Positions 37,315 through 46,797 are shown, counted from the first letter of the stretch. The stretch is 64,000 bases of DNA from Legionella beliardensis (GCF_900452395.1 NZ_UGNV01000001.1:1203501-1267500), one strand, 5' to 3'. Notes: generated by a model not told the origin, from the sequence alone. Translations and numbers: made by a program.

Positions 37315-38529
37315 ATGAGCTTGGCGTCTTATATGGTTACAAGAGTGATAGATAATCCTGGCCGAGGAAAGTGTGCATTTTTTTCATTTTCAATTGGCTT
37401 AATGGATATGATTAAGCATCAATGTGCTCGTGATCCAAGAGGGCGGAGTGCCATATTTGAAACCTTCCAAAATTTAAGTGTGGCAGCCTTAGGGCTTTCT
37501 TCTGTAGATGAACTTAATATCAGTTTAGACGAGATAAAAAAATTTAATTATAACAAGCAATCATTTCAATTATTAGACAAAATGCAACGCTGCTTTCGGC
37601 ATATTATTTATCATCACCGAACATCAGATTTAAGGGCAGGTGGCTTAAATTTTGATAACGGAGTAGGGCCTACGGCTTTCTTTGATTTTAACGAGTTAGT
37701 GCGTTGTTTTGCCAAAAATGATTTTCAATCAGCCCAATTTATTGGTTTAATAAATTTTCCTGCAGCGCGTGCGTATGCTGAAAAGGCAGCAAATGAAATT
37801 AAATCTATCATGAAACGTTTAACAGAGTGGTATCCATCAAAGAGGGCAGATGAAGCTTATACCACAGCTAGAAACAAGTATATGTTAAAGCATTTTGATC
37901 ATTATGCTAGTGAAATCATTTTTAAAGCCTTTAACGATGACGTTTATAATCAAGCTGGTGAAGTTAACGATTCCTCTTGTATTGTAGCAGCACTCAGAGA
38001 TGTAACCGTCGAGAGTCGCTGGGGTACTCATCAGGATTTAGACGAGTTAGCTCATATTTTTAATATTAAATTGGGTGTGCGCACTTATTCTGAAAGGGGT
38101 AGCTATCAGAATATTCCGGCTGGTGCAGCCTTTACTTTAAATAATTGGGGCAATGGCCACTGGAATACCAGTCTAACTTTTTTAGGCACTTTTGCTGGTA
38201 AAAAATATGATACATTTACTAAAGACAGCGTGATTTCTAAAGAAGAAATTAAGGAAATTTTATTAACTTATACGACGGGCTGGAAATCAATCTTTACACC
38301 TCGTCACCATTTAGATATAGCAAAACAATTAATTAAAGATTGTGATAATGAAACGATAAATGTTACAACCATTGCTAACAAGCTTAGCCGGTATATGACA
38401 GAAACGAATTTTGCTAAAAATAGCTCATTTATAAAACGAGCACATTATATCATTGCTAGGGCTGAATACAGTTTAGCGCCAGCTAAAGATGCGGGTAAAT
38501 TTATTGAGCCAAGTAGTCTTAACCTTTAA
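37315..38529 (+). CDS. Candidate effector, OTU-like deubiquitinase of the Legionella Lot type
   Basis: This 404-residue protein has no signal peptide. Near the N-terminus, NPGRGKCAFFSF carries a candidate nucleophile C20 in the position of the OTU D-G-x-C loop. After about 200 helical residues the OTU second half follows: WGTHQDLDELAHIFNIKLGV (about 236-255) and GNGHWNTSL (H282). Ordinary OTU domains have a much shorter spacing. A long helical insertion between Cys loop and His strand is the hallmark of the Lot family of Legionella effectors. Function inferred: removal of host ubiquitin. The C-terminal 100 residues are helical. No clear ribosome binding site is seen. Confidence 0.7.
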   Translation: MSLASYMVTRVIDNPGRGKCAFFSFSIGLMDMIKHQCARDPRGRSAIFETFQNLSVAALGLSSVDELNISLDEIKKFNYNKQSFQLLDKMQRCFRHIIYHHRTSDLRAGGLNFDNGVGPTAFFDFNELVRCFAKNDFQSAQFIGLINFPAARAYAEKAANEIKSIMKRLTEWYPSKRADEAYTTARNKYMLKHFDHYASEIIFKAFNDDVYNQAGEVNDSSCIVAALRDVTVESRWGTHQDLDELAHIFNIKLGVRTYSERGSYQNIPAGAAFTLNNWGNGHWNTSLTFLGTFAGKKYDTFTKDSVISKEEIKEILLTYTTGWKSIFTPRHHLDIAKQLIKDCDNETINVTTIANKLSRYMTETNFAKNSSFIKRAHYIIARAEYSLAPAKDAGKFIEPSSLNL

Positions 38530-38585
38530 GAAGTAACTTTTTGGCTAGGTTGTTTAAATTATTTTAAATGGAAATACTAAGATAC

Positions 38586-38607
38586 TAGCGCCAAGAGGTT
38601 GGCGCTA
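38586..38607. terminator. Bidirectional hairpin between convergent genes
   Basis: A nine-base perfect stem TAGCGCCAA/TTGGCGCTA with a GAGG loop lies between the OTU-like gene and the small exported protein gene. It is G+C-rich for this genome but has no long T-tract. Confidence 0.6.
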
Positions 38608-38615
38608 ATGCATAA

Positions 38616-38855
38616 TTATCTCCAGCAGCGTAAAAACCCTCGGCCATTAATCCAGCAATCAGGACGTCCTGGTGCAGGAACCGCCCAAGGCCCTGGCATG
38701 TTAGGAACGCATCGACCAAAATAAGTCATATGATAGCCGAAACCACAGCCTTGAGCGGCATAAGTAGTCGATGAAGAAAACACACCTAGCATTAAAACAG
38801 TGCCTATCGCAAAGGCACCTATAAATGTAGGTTTATAAATAGAACACACTTTCAT
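38616..38855 (-). CDS. Small exported Cys-containing protein (GCG...GRCxPN motif)
   Basis: This 79-residue protein has an ideal site AAGGAGG before ATG 38855 and a signal peptide ending about residue 34 (TTYAAQG). The mature part is GCGFGYHMTYFGRCVPNMPGP followed by a Pro/Arg-rich end with two more Cys. The GCG...RCxPN pattern occurs in small secreted proteins of many proteobacteria. Function is unknown. Four Cys suggest two disulfides in the periplasm. Confidence 0.65.
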   Translation of the reverse strand: MKVCSIYKPTFIGAFAIGTVLMLGVFSSSTTYAAQGCGFGYHMTYFGRCVPNMPGPWAVPAPGRPDCWINGRGFLRCWR

Positions 38856-39022
38856 AACACCCTCCTTATGTTAGGTCGCGATTTTACTCCTTAAGTATAG
38901 AGCTGAATTAAGTGATATTGCATAAAAAAATATCAAGTTGTTGAAAAATAAAAAATTATATAAACTAGATTATAAAAACTCATGATTGCAAGTTTGTGGT
39001 AGGTAGGAGGGTATTTAATTAT

Positions 39023-39874
39023 TTAAGTGGTTTTATTCTTAGATTTTAACCAGTTTTCGAAGCGATTTTGGCTATTTTCCTTATCAAAAGAGGCATGTGC
39101 ACTATGTTCTGCCTGCTCTTTAACTAGATTATCTTTAATCAATTTGCTGGCATAATCTTTTAGCTCTTTAAGCGAATTAAATTGCATAAAATTACTTAAT
39201 TTTAAACCTTCACCAAAATAGGCATTATTAATAGCGTTTTGTGATAGTGGCTCTACTAATTCAGCTAAAACAAGGTTTTTCCATAAATAAAAATGAATAT
39301 TATCATGCTGACTCTCATCTTCATCTTTTATTTCTAAACGCGTCACTACTAAATGTAAATAGTTATTAGCTAATAGCAGGTAGCCAGGTGTCCCATGTTT
39401 AGCAAGGGACGGCTCCCAATTATGCAAAATACTAAGGATAGTCTCACTGGCACTTTTGCTGTTGGTTTTTTGCATAATCAGGTGATGCAAATAAGTCTGT
39501 CTTGCATGAAAGGAATTAAAATGAATGGCATGCGTTAAATAGTCATTAAAAGCCTCATCATGAAGATTTTTTTTTGCTTGCAAGGCGGCGAGATACAATA
39601 GATAGCCTAAAACAAAGTCGATATCAGGAATGTATTTTTGAGAACTAAAGGTAAAGTGGGGATTAAAAGAAATTCTTAACTCCGCTCTCTTTTCAGCCCA
39701 TAAAGTGTCAAAGGCGGTTAATTTAAGGATGTCATAGTATTCTGGGTAACGTTGATTAAATTGTATTAACCAGACTAAAGGCCAGGTACGTATATTTTCT
39801 ATCACTTCATCGAACTTAGCTGACTGTAGGCAACTAGATACTTTATAAAATTCTTTAGTTCGGTCTGAGTTCAT
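39023..39874 (-). CDS. Hypothetical helical protein
   Basis: I start at ATG 39874, which has GGTGG upstream; the longer frame uses TTG. The 283-residue protein is helical with Trp/Tyr-rich segments (WPLVWLIQFNQRYPEYYDIL, DFVLGYLLYLAALQAKKN), suggesting a TPR-like or other solenoid fold. The C-terminus is polar (FENWLKSKNKTT). No signal peptide is seen. It resembles proteins I associate with Legionellales only, but I cannot name the family securely. Effector function is possible. Confidence 0.55.
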   Translation of the reverse strand: MNSDRTKEFYKVSSCLQSAKFDEVIENIRTWPLVWLIQFNQRYPEYYDILKLTAFDTLWAEKRAELRISFNPHFTFSSQKYIPDIDFVLGYLLYLAALQAKKNLHDEAFNDYLTHAIHFNSFHARQTYLHHLIMQKTNSKSASETILSILHNWEPSLAKHGTPGYLLLANNYLHLVVTRLEIKDEDESQHDNIHFYLWKNLVLAELVEPLSQNAINNAYFGEGLKLSNFMQFNSLKELKDYASKLIKDNLVKEQAEHSAHASFDKENSQNRFENWLKSKNKTT

Positions 39875-39942
39875 TAAATTTTCCACCAAGTCTACTTATT
39901 AGAATTCTTGCGAACCGCTACCTAGCGAGTTTTAAATGCGGT

Positions 39943-40164
39943 CTATTCTCCAGCTTGTCGACATTCATTTTTAGCATTTTCTGCACATAATTGCGTGCAA
40001 TCGCTATCACCTGATTTCTCACATTTATTAATGCATTGAGTAACGAACTGTTGAATACAACGCGCTTGGGCATTTTCATCTTCTTGCACATTGATTTGCG
40101 AGCTGGCAATTGCTGGCATTGGCACCCAAATTAAAACGAGTAGAATACTGATTAATTTATGCAT
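39943..40164 (-). CDS. Small exported protein with regular six-Cys pattern
   Basis: This 73-residue protein has AAAGGAAAA before the ATG and a signal peptide ending about residue 20 (PMPAIAS). The mature part has six Cys spaced exactly C-x7-C-x3-C-x7-C-x3-C-x7-C within charged, helix-prone sequence. The Cys would fall on one helix face and could form stacked disulfides or bind metal. I know no family with this exact spacing. The overlapping frame at 39918 is a shadow. Confidence 0.65.
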   Translation of the reverse strand: MHKLISILLVLIWVPMPAIASSQINVQEDENAQARCIQQFVTQCINKCEKSGDSDCTQLCAENAKNECRQAGE

Positions 40165-40285
40165 ATATTTTTCCTTTGCGAGAGGTATATGTTTACTTTA
40201 GCACAGGATATGGCCTATGGTTTTAATAATAAAAAGCATAGATAACTAGTTTGTATTCATTATGTATGGATTATTCTTTGCATTT

Positions 40286-40341
40286 AAAGCAGCGGCTTTC
40301 TGAGTCTTGGCAACTTAGCAAAGTGAAGCAACCGCTGCTTT
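40286..40341 (-). terminator. Long-loop hairpin after the coiled-coil gene
   Basis: AAAGCAGCGG and CCGCTGCTTT form a ten-base perfect stem enclosing about 36 bases. It lies just downstream of the minus-strand gene at 40351 and may be a terminator. Confidence 0.45.
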
Positions 40342-40350
40342 AGTTATTGT

Positions 40351-41535
40351 TTAATGAATTTCAAACGAAGCCATAGGTGCTAGCTCTTTAGTTGATTGAA
40401 TTTGCTCATTACTCGCATAAAGCCCTACTTTCTTTAATGTTGCTGCGGGGCTTGGTGATGGAATAAACGTACGTTCTATGCGATCTAGTTGACCTTCTGC
40501 TCTATTTAAGAGCTTGTCATAGCGTTCATTGCTTAATCTTAGCTCTTCTTGCGTGAGCATAAGTTGATGCTTTGCTTCACAAACTTGGGCTTCAATTTTT
40601 TCAAAACTCACTTTCTTATTATCAAGAAATTCTTTTAAGCTATTTTGAAAAAAAAGACGATCTTTATCATCAGTAATCACTGTATTACTTAGCATATCTA
40701 CTGTTCCTTGCAATACAACGGCAACGTTATTAGCCTCATCTAATTGGCCCTTCAATTGTGTTTCCACATCTTTTAATTCAATGATTTTATCAGACAATTG
40801 GGCTTGGCAATCTTCATAATCTTTAATCGCTTGCGCTAATTGAGTTTTGTATTTTTCTAATAATTCACTATGTCTTTGCACAGAATCAGCAAAACTTGTT
40901 GATGTTTGTTCAAGCTCGACTTGAGTTAGATGTAATTGCTCTTCAATGCCAGCTAATGAAGTTACCCGCAGCGTTAATTGATCAACCTGGCCCCCTAGCT
41001 CTTTAACATGGGTATTTAGCTGTGCATTTTCCTGTTGGAATTTTACTATTTCATTGGCTAATTCTTTACGGATCTCATCTAATGACTCAATGATAGCGCC
41101 TAGTGTGTCGGCTAAGTTTAAAATACCTTTTTTAAGATTTTCTCTATCATTATTGCTTTGCTTATGATGATTATCAAGTAAGAAACTTGTTGCTACATAA
41201 GACACTAGAGTAAATAAGCTAATGACAAGCAGTACGGCAAGATGAGTAATGATAGTTAGTGCAAAGAGAGGTACGGTAATGACTGAGCCTGATAGGACTT
41301 TTTGCCACCAAGGTAATTGACCCCAGAACTTTGCTGCTCGCGATAAAATACTGGTATTTTGTGCTAACGCATCAACCATTTTATCTAGTTCTTCTTTTAT
41401 TTGGTCTAGCTGCTTTTTTGTAAATAAGATTTGTTGCAGCTTATCATTTTCTTTTTTAGTTTCGTCATCTTCATGCTCAGGCCGTTTGTTTTCTTCCTTT
41501 TCCGCAAAAGCAGGTTGAGTTATTTTGGTTTTCAT
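40351..41535 (-). CDS. Coiled-coil membrane protein, candidate effector
   Basis: This 394-residue protein has GGGAGG before ATG 41535. The N-terminus is charged with a short coil (about 25-60). A membrane hairpin follows at about 81-120 (VITVPLFALTIITHLAVLLV / ISLFTLVSYVATSFLL). Residues about 130-350 are a long heptad-repeat coiled coil (EEQLHLTQVELEQTSTSF...). A membrane hairpin plus long coil recalls SNARE-like LegC proteins of Legionella and inclusion-membrane proteins of chlamydiae, which act in membrane fusion. This is a structural analogy, not a proven homology. Confidence 0.6.
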   Translation of the reverse strand: MKTKITQPAFAEKEENKRPEHEDDETKKENDKLQQILFTKKQLDQIKEELDKMVDALAQNTSILSRAAKFWGQLPWWQKVLSGSVITVPLFALTIITHLAVLLVISLFTLVSYVATSFLLDNHHKQSNNDRENLKKGILNLADTLGAIIESLDEIRKELANEIVKFQQENAQLNTHVKELGGQVDQLTLRVTSLAGIEEQLHLTQVELEQTSTSFADSVQRHSELLEKYKTQLAQAIKDYEDCQAQLSDKIIELKDVETQLKGQLDEANNVAVVLQGTVDMLSNTVITDDKDRLFFQNSLKEFLDNKKVSFEKIEAQVCEAKHQLMLTQEELRLSNERYDKLLNRAEGQLDRIERTFIPSPSPAATLKKVGLYASNEQIQSTKELAPMASFEIH

Positions 41536-41911
41536 GACGTGCCTCCCTTCATTTTTATAATTACAAAAACATCCTAGCTTCTAGTGAATTATTTATTTCC
41601 ATAGTTATGGATCTAGCGAAGCATTTTATTGGACTTGTCCTATGTTATTTACCTAAATCAAACCATTTATAATTTTTAAAGTTTATACAGCCCCTATTAT
41701 ATTTACCTTAATGCAGCTAGTTTAGTAAAGAGCTCTTTGTAATTTTTGTTGGCAATTATCTATCTCTACTACTGAAGTGCGGGATTTGTGCTTTCTAGTG
41801 CGGAGAAGTAGGGATTAAGTAAGCTAATTTATCGCATGAGTAATTTTTTTGTAGACATGTATGTCACTTATTATTTTAATAGATTTTTAATCAAACCTGA
41901 GATAATGAAAA
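41536..41911. other. Intergenic gap between divergent genes
   Basis: About 375 A+T-rich bases contain the promoters of the coiled-coil gene and the PQQ-type dehydrogenase. I see no gene or clear operator. Confidence 0.4.
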
Positions 41912-43015
41912 ATGGATTTTATTGTACTTTTTTTATCCTTGCTAATCTTTTTACCACTTAAGACTTATGCGCAAGATTTACCCCTGCATTTGCTAAAGCA
42001 CCCACCCGGTTTTGCAGTGACTATTTATGCAAAACCTATCCAAGATGCTCGTCAAATGACATTAGGAAGTAAAGATATTGTATTTGTTGGTTCACGAAAA
42101 GAAGGTAAAGTGTATGCGGTTATTCCTGATAAAAATAGTAAGTATGGGACGCGCGTTTTAACGCTTGCTTCTGGTTTAACAATGCCTAATGGGGTTGCTT
42201 TTTATAAGGGTGATTTATACGTGGCCGATGTTAATCGTGTTTTACTATTCAAACAAATTGAAAGCCATCTTAATAATCCACCAAAACCAATCATAATAAA
42301 TAACGCATTACCCAGTGAAGATAGCCATGGTTGGCGATTTATTCGTTTTGGGCCAGATAATAAACTCTATATTGGTGTAGGGGCGCCGTGTAATAACTGT
42401 CTCAAGGAAGATCCGCGTTTTGCGAGCATCATGAGAATGAACCCAGACGGCAGTCAATTAGAAATTTATGCCAAAGGTGTACGTAATACCGTAGGTTTTG
42501 ACTGGAGCCCTAGTGACCATAAGCTTTGGTTTAGTGATAATGGCCGTGATTGGCTAAGTGATAATACGCCACCTGATGAATTAAATTATGCGCCTCATTC
42601 CGGTATGAATTTTGGCTTTCCGTATTGCCATGGTAAAAATGTAGCTGATCCTGAATTTGGTCATTTACATGCATGTCATGAATTTACAGCGCCTGAACTT
42701 GAATTGCCTGCGCATGTAGCGGCCCTTGATGTTACTTTTTATACCGGGCGTTTATTTCCATCTGAGTATTATGGCCAGCTTTTTATTAGCGAGCATGGCT
42801 CTTGGAATCGTAAACAAAAAATAGGCTATCAGGTTATAGCAGTTAAATTAAAAAATAATAAAGTAACTGAGGTTAAGCCCTTTATTTGGGGCTGGCTACA
42901 GAGCGACAAGGTGTGGGGAAGACCTGTGGCTAGCTTAGTATTACGAGATGGTTCCTTATTGATTTCCGATGATTATGCCAATGTTATTTATCGAGTTAAT
43001 TATGCAAAAAAATAA
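41912..43015 (+). CDS. Exported PQQ-dependent sugar dehydrogenase-like protein
   Basis: This 367-residue protein has a signal peptide (MDFIVLFLSLLIFLPLKTYAQ). A six-bladed propeller fold is indicated by RQMTLGSKDIVFVGSR, PNGVAFYKGDLYVAD, DNKLYIGVGAPCNNC, YAKGVRNTVGFDWSP and LWFSDNGRDWL. These match the soluble aldose dehydrogenase / L-sorbosone dehydrogenase family, which uses PQQ and calcium. It would oxidise sugars in the periplasm. It faces a convergent trehalase gene, and both concern sugars. Confidence 0.8.
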   Translation: MDFIVLFLSLLIFLPLKTYAQDLPLHLLKHPPGFAVTIYAKPIQDARQMTLGSKDIVFVGSRKEGKVYAVIPDKNSKYGTRVLTLASGLTMPNGVAFYKGDLYVADVNRVLLFKQIESHLNNPPKPIIINNALPSEDSHGWRFIRFGPDNKLYIGVGAPCNNCLKEDPRFASIMRMNPDGSQLEIYAKGVRNTVGFDWSPSDHKLWFSDNGRDWLSDNTPPDELNYAPHSGMNFGFPYCHGKNVADPEFGHLHACHEFTAPELELPAHVAALDVTFYTGRLFPSEYYGQLFISEHGSWNRKQKIGYQVIAVKLKNNKVTEVKPFIWGWLQSDKVWGRPVASLVLRDGSLLISDDYANVIYRVNYAKK

Positions 43016-43034
43016 GCCTTTAAAAGGCTTATTT
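43008..43034. terminator. Bidirectional terminator
   Basis: AAATAAGCCTTT and AAAGGCTTATTT form a stem between convergent genes, overlapping the end of the sugar dehydrogenase. On the minus strand it ends in seven T, so it mainly serves the trehalase. Confidence 0.75.
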
Positions 43035-43050
43035 AAGAGTGAGTTTATGG

Positions 43051-44631
43051 CTAAGGTGTTTCTACTTGCAATAGATTATTTTTCAGTTGGTGATTTTTAA
43101 TAAAATTAATGAAAACTAAGTAAACGCCATTAGTCCAACCAAATCCTGTTTCATTGGTTTTATAGCTATATTTAATCTTATTAACAGTTTGTATACTGCG
43201 CTCTTCAACGTCGTATTTTTCAAAAATAGTGTGGGCTTGTTGATAGCCTTTTTCAACCGTTTTAATAAATCGATTTGCTACTTCATGTGCTAATTGTCTA
43301 TACCCATAATTTTCTAATCCAAGTACGGTAAAATAATGTAGGGGCGCCCAACCAAAGGGTGCATCCCATTGTAAGCCTGGGTAATGTTTGCTAGTTAAAA
43401 GCCCACCTTTTTCTAAAAAAGTAGGCAAATTATTAATTAACGCTTGCGCTTGTTTTTTCGAAGCAATACCTGCCCATAGCGGATAAAATGTTGTAACGTA
43501 AGAGTAATCACGTAAGCGCTTTGTTTTAAAGTTATAATCAAAATAATAACCAGTACGGCTATCCCATAAATAACGATTAATAAGCTTAGCTCGTTTCTGC
43601 GCTCGTTTTCCCCAGAGTTTAGCTGTTTTTTTCTGTTTTAATACGTTATAAATTTCTTGGCTATCTAGCTCTAATTTATATAATAAGACATTTAAATCAA
43701 CTGGTGCATAATCCATAATAGCCGCGCTAAAAGGGCCATATTTTGCTGTGATATCAAACCCTGATTCCCTAACGGTGCGATCGGCTCGATAAAATAACGG
43801 CGTTAATTGTTTGGTTTGCTCATTATAGTAAAGTGCTTTCTCATAATCAGGAACGTCGTGGGTTTGAAAATAATCGATCACTTTAGAATAATAAGTAGGT
43901 GATTCTTCAGGACAGGGGCCAGTTCCACCAGCATAGTAACGGGATAAGCCGAGTTCTTTAATTAAGTGCGGTGGTGATGTCCAATAACGATATAATTTGT
44001 TAATCGCCGGAAGGGTAGATTTTAACCATGTTTTATCGTGGGTTTTATAGTAATAAGCAAGAATCATTTCAGTTAAAAGTGGCGGATGAGAGCGCTCTAA
44101 ATAATAAGTACGATTGGCATTTAAAATAGTTCCATAATGTTTAATTTCGTAGATTAAATTGTCTACCATGTTTTTTGCCAATTGTAAGCGGTTGTGCTCT
44201 AATAAACCAAGTTCAATAAAATAGCTGTCCCAACCATACATTTCATTAAAACGACCACCTGGTACAACATAGGGGAAAGGTAGGTATAATAAGCCATGCT
44301 CTTTAATCGAGTTAATATTTTTGGGTAAATAGCGAAATTCAATCCACTTTAATGTTTCGCTAGGAAGATGCTGGGTAGCAGTTAATTTAACAGCTTCAAT
44401 ATTTTCATTTCTAGGTAAATAAATAATTAGTTTCTCTTCCGGTAACTTGCTATCAAACCAAGATTTGAATAAATTTTTATTGTCTCGCGTTAATACATCC
44501 CAGCTGTTTGAAATATAATGATGTATTTCATTATCTTTCTCTTCTGCTTGATTGGGGGTAACAGGGTCAGCATGTAAGGTTAAACAATAGCAACAGTTAA
44601 TTATAAACAAACTAATTAGTAATTTTCGCAT
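43051..44631 (-). CDS. treA: Exported trehalase (GH37)
   Basis: I start at ATG 44631, with GAGGGAAG upstream and a signal peptide (RKLLISLFIINCCYCLTLHA); the upstream Met has neither. The product has 526 residues. Both GH37 signatures are present: PGGRFNEMYGWDSYF and QWDAPFGWAP. It splits trehalose to two glucose in the periplasm. The catalytic Asp region reads ESGFDITAKYGPF and the general acid region NETGFGWTNG. Family is secure. Confidence 0.9.
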   Translation of the reverse strand: MRKLLISLFIINCCYCLTLHADPVTPNQAEEKDNEIHHYISNSWDVLTRDNKNLFKSWFDSKLPEEKLIIYLPRNENIEAVKLTATQHLPSETLKWIEFRYLPKNINSIKEHGLLYLPFPYVVPGGRFNEMYGWDSYFIELGLLEHNRLQLAKNMVDNLIYEIKHYGTILNANRTYYLERSHPPLLTEMILAYYYKTHDKTWLKSTLPAINKLYRYWTSPPHLIKELGLSRYYAGGTGPCPEESPTYYSKVIDYFQTHDVPDYEKALYYNEQTKQLTPLFYRADRTVRESGFDITAKYGPFSAAIMDYAPVDLNVLLYKLELDSQEIYNVLKQKKTAKLWGKRAQKRAKLINRYLWDSRTGYYFDYNFKTKRLRDYSYVTTFYPLWAGIASKKQAQALINNLPTFLEKGGLLTSKHYPGLQWDAPFGWAPLHYFTVLGLENYGYRQLAHEVANRFIKTVEKGYQQAHTIFEKYDVEERSIQTVNKIKYSYKTNETGFGWTNGVYLVFINFIKNHQLKNNLLQVETP

Positions 44632-44813
44632 ACTTCCCTCAAAGTTATAAATTATATTGATAATACGGAGGCATATCCGATATGCTTGCAAGTTAAAGAA
44701 GATAACTTATCATCTAAGACTTAACTTACTGCTGCTTGAAATTAGGTCACTATGATGAAAACCTGTTTCCAGCTGCTGTAAATTGATATAAAGTGCCTAG
44801 ATGAGAAAAATCC

Positions 44814-44850
44814 TAGAAACGAAGGTTAGCGACAGTTAACCTAGGTTTCT
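44814..44850. other. Stable hairpin upstream of trehalase
   Basis: AGAAAC-GGTTA pairs with TAACC-GGTTTCT around an eight-base loop, followed by TTAAAAATT. No gene ends close by, so it may be the terminator of a lost gene or part of a small RNA. Confidence 0.35.
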
Positions 44851-44993
44851 TAAAAATTCCTTCTAGTTCCGTGCTTTTGTAAAAGGCTAAAGTTATTTCA
44901 ATAAATTGCTATCTATTCCAAATCTAAAGCCGAACGTGTTTCACTTGAAGCCCCCATTTTAAAAGGGGTATAACTATTGACAGAACTGTTTTG

Positions 44994-45275
44994 CTAGCGC
45001 ACTTGATTTGGCGGATCATGTGGAATCTCCGATTGGTATTCATAAACTCTCCCATTATTACCATTTCAAATTGTTTGATATTAAAATTTTTGCTCATCAA
45101 ACTGTATACAATGCCTCATTATTGCCCATGTTTTTGCTGATTAGTATTATTTATATAAATGGCCTTTACACTGGTATTAAATATAAATATTTGGGCCAAA
45201 AGGACTCTTAGGTGGTTTCGCTAAAATACAATAAGGTAGAAGCATTAAAATAGCCAGCATGGCATTTTTTTTCAT
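44994..45275 (-). pseudogene. Remnant of a small exported protein gene
   Basis: On the minus strand, GGAG lies before ATG 45275. A signal peptide (KKNAMLAILMLLPYCILAK) and PPKSPFGPNIYI follow, then a stop. The same frame continues with several stops but still shows protein-like pieces, ending NGRVYEYQSEIPHDPPNQVR before a stop at 44994. I read this as a decayed gene. The plus-strand frame at 45008-45211 is a chance opening. The remaining gap (45276-45854) has no gene I can support. Confidence 0.4.
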
Positions 45276-45854
45276 AATGACTCCTTATTGCTATAATTAA
45301 TCTTCCAATAAAGGCATTTTATTTATTACCGCGTACTTACTTTTGACAGATTATTTCCGAAAGGTAAAAAAATCAAACTATTTTGTCATCTTAATACCTA
45401 CATTAGGTAACTAAATGCTATAAATGGATTCACCTGTCATAACAAGGATTGGCTAATTATATAATACCTTGTCAATGCTTCGCAGGCGATATCCAACTAA
45501 GGCTAACTGGGAGAAAATTTAAGTTTGATGTAACCTGCTACTGATTTATGATTAATTTATGGTAGTAGTGGATTTTTTTTAGATGATGCGGTGGGCTTAA
45601 GTTTAGCCGTATATGTCCAAGTAGGGCATACGCTGTAGTTGACAAAGTTAGATAATAATAAAAAATAAGCACGCTTAAATTGCATAGAGTTTTGCATGAC
45701 AATCCTTGTTAATAAAATAAGTTTGTGTTTTGAGGGGGTATAAGGGGTAATCGACTCTTAAAAATAAAACTTTAGACTATATTATATAGATTTCTATCTA
45801 AGGCATTTGCTTGAAATTAAGCTATACTTTAAAAGTTTATTGAGCGGTAAGAAG

Positions 45855-46400
45855 ATGTCAGAATTTACACAAAAAATTAATATCGAAACACTGATTCTAG
45901 TTGCTGTTTGGGAACAGCCCTTTGTTTTTCAAGGTTGTTTTCAGATTGTTGATGCAGGTAGTACAGCAAAGATTTTATACTATTTTCGTTGCGAATGTGA
46001 AAAATCAGATCATACCAATAGAATTAATAATAATTTTTCGCCTCTCAATTATCACTTCTCTCATTTGTTTAGCAATTGCAATCTCATTCCATTGGATAAT
46101 TTAAATGATGCAAAGGACGCTGCAATTTACGTGCTGAAATATGCCCTGCATATTACCTTATTAGAAATGTTAAGGCAGGAAAAAAAGCGATTTTTAGCAA
46201 TCGATGATATCGCCATGCATGCCATGATTGAGCGAATAAAGCCTATGTTAGATCAAAATGTGTTATCTAACTTAGAAGATGGATTAGGCTTTGCTGCCTC
46301 AGTTGAGTTTAAGCCGCAAGAGAAAACAACCCAATCAGCAGTAAGTATGCTTCTTACAAAATTTGCAGACTTTGAATTTCAAAAGAAAAGCGTGCATTAA
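45855..46400 (+). CDS. Hypothetical protein
   Basis: I start at ATG 45855 (MSEFTQKINIET); the longer frame starts with TTG and adds 16 residues. The product has 181 residues with no signal peptide or membrane segment. It is mixed alpha/beta with Cys residues (FRCECEKS). I do not recognise it. It stands alone in A+T-rich DNA. Confidence 0.5.
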   Translation: MSEFTQKINIETLILVAVWEQPFVFQGCFQIVDAGSTAKILYYFRCECEKSDHTNRINNNFSPLNYHFSHLFSNCNLIPLDNLNDAKDAAIYVLKYALHITLLEMLRQEKKRFLAIDDIAMHAMIERIKPMLDQNVLSNLEDGLGFAASVEFKPQEKTTQSAVSMLLTKFADFEFQKKSVH

Positions 46401-46437
46401 TTACTATGGTTTTTTAAGTTTATCTAATTATTATTTA

Positions 46438-46479
46438 AGTAAATAAGCTGATTATAATTAGTTAAAATTGGCTTATTTT
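46438..46479 (-). terminator. Hairpin after the small basic ORF
   Basis: AAATAAGC and GCTTATTT pair across 22 bases just beyond the stop of the minus-strand ORF at 46473 and partly overlap its end. Confidence 0.35.
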
Positions 46480-46583
46480 CTCGCATCAATGCGATCATTA
46501 TGAACTAGATACTGTATTTTATCCTTTAATAATCCTTTTGTATTACGGTTTTTTGCGAAAAATTTTTTAACAATTGATTTCAT
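46473..46583 (-). CDS. Very small basic protein (36 residues)
   Basis: A minus-strand ATG at 46583 has a near-perfect site AAGGAAG six bases upstream. The frame encodes 36 residues, MKSIVKKFFAKNRNTKGLLK and then DKIQYLVHNDRIDARK. It is Lys/Arg rich with an amphipathic N-terminus. It lies in a 397-base gap with nothing else. A match to ribosome-site rules and protein-like composition support it, but at this length chance is possible. Confidence 0.4.
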   Translation of the reverse strand: MKSIVKKFFAKNRNTKGLLKDKIQYLVHNDRIDARK

Positions 46584-46797
46584 AATTCTTCCTTAAGATT
46601 ATTCTAAACTTCTAAATGCTTGTGATTTTATAAATTACTCAAAGCCATTTAGTGTTATCATCGTGTTTAAAAAAATAAACTTTAGTTTTTTGCAGTAAAA
46701 ATAATTTAATATCTTGTTTTAATTTCATTGATCTCTTTAGCAATCTTATCTAGAATCGGCTCTGGTTTCGTTTATTCTATGTTTAATAGGAAATATT

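Noticed and set aside
45008-45211. 67-codon plus-strand frame
   Set aside because: It overlaps the decayed exported-protein gene on the other strand and has no ribosome site.
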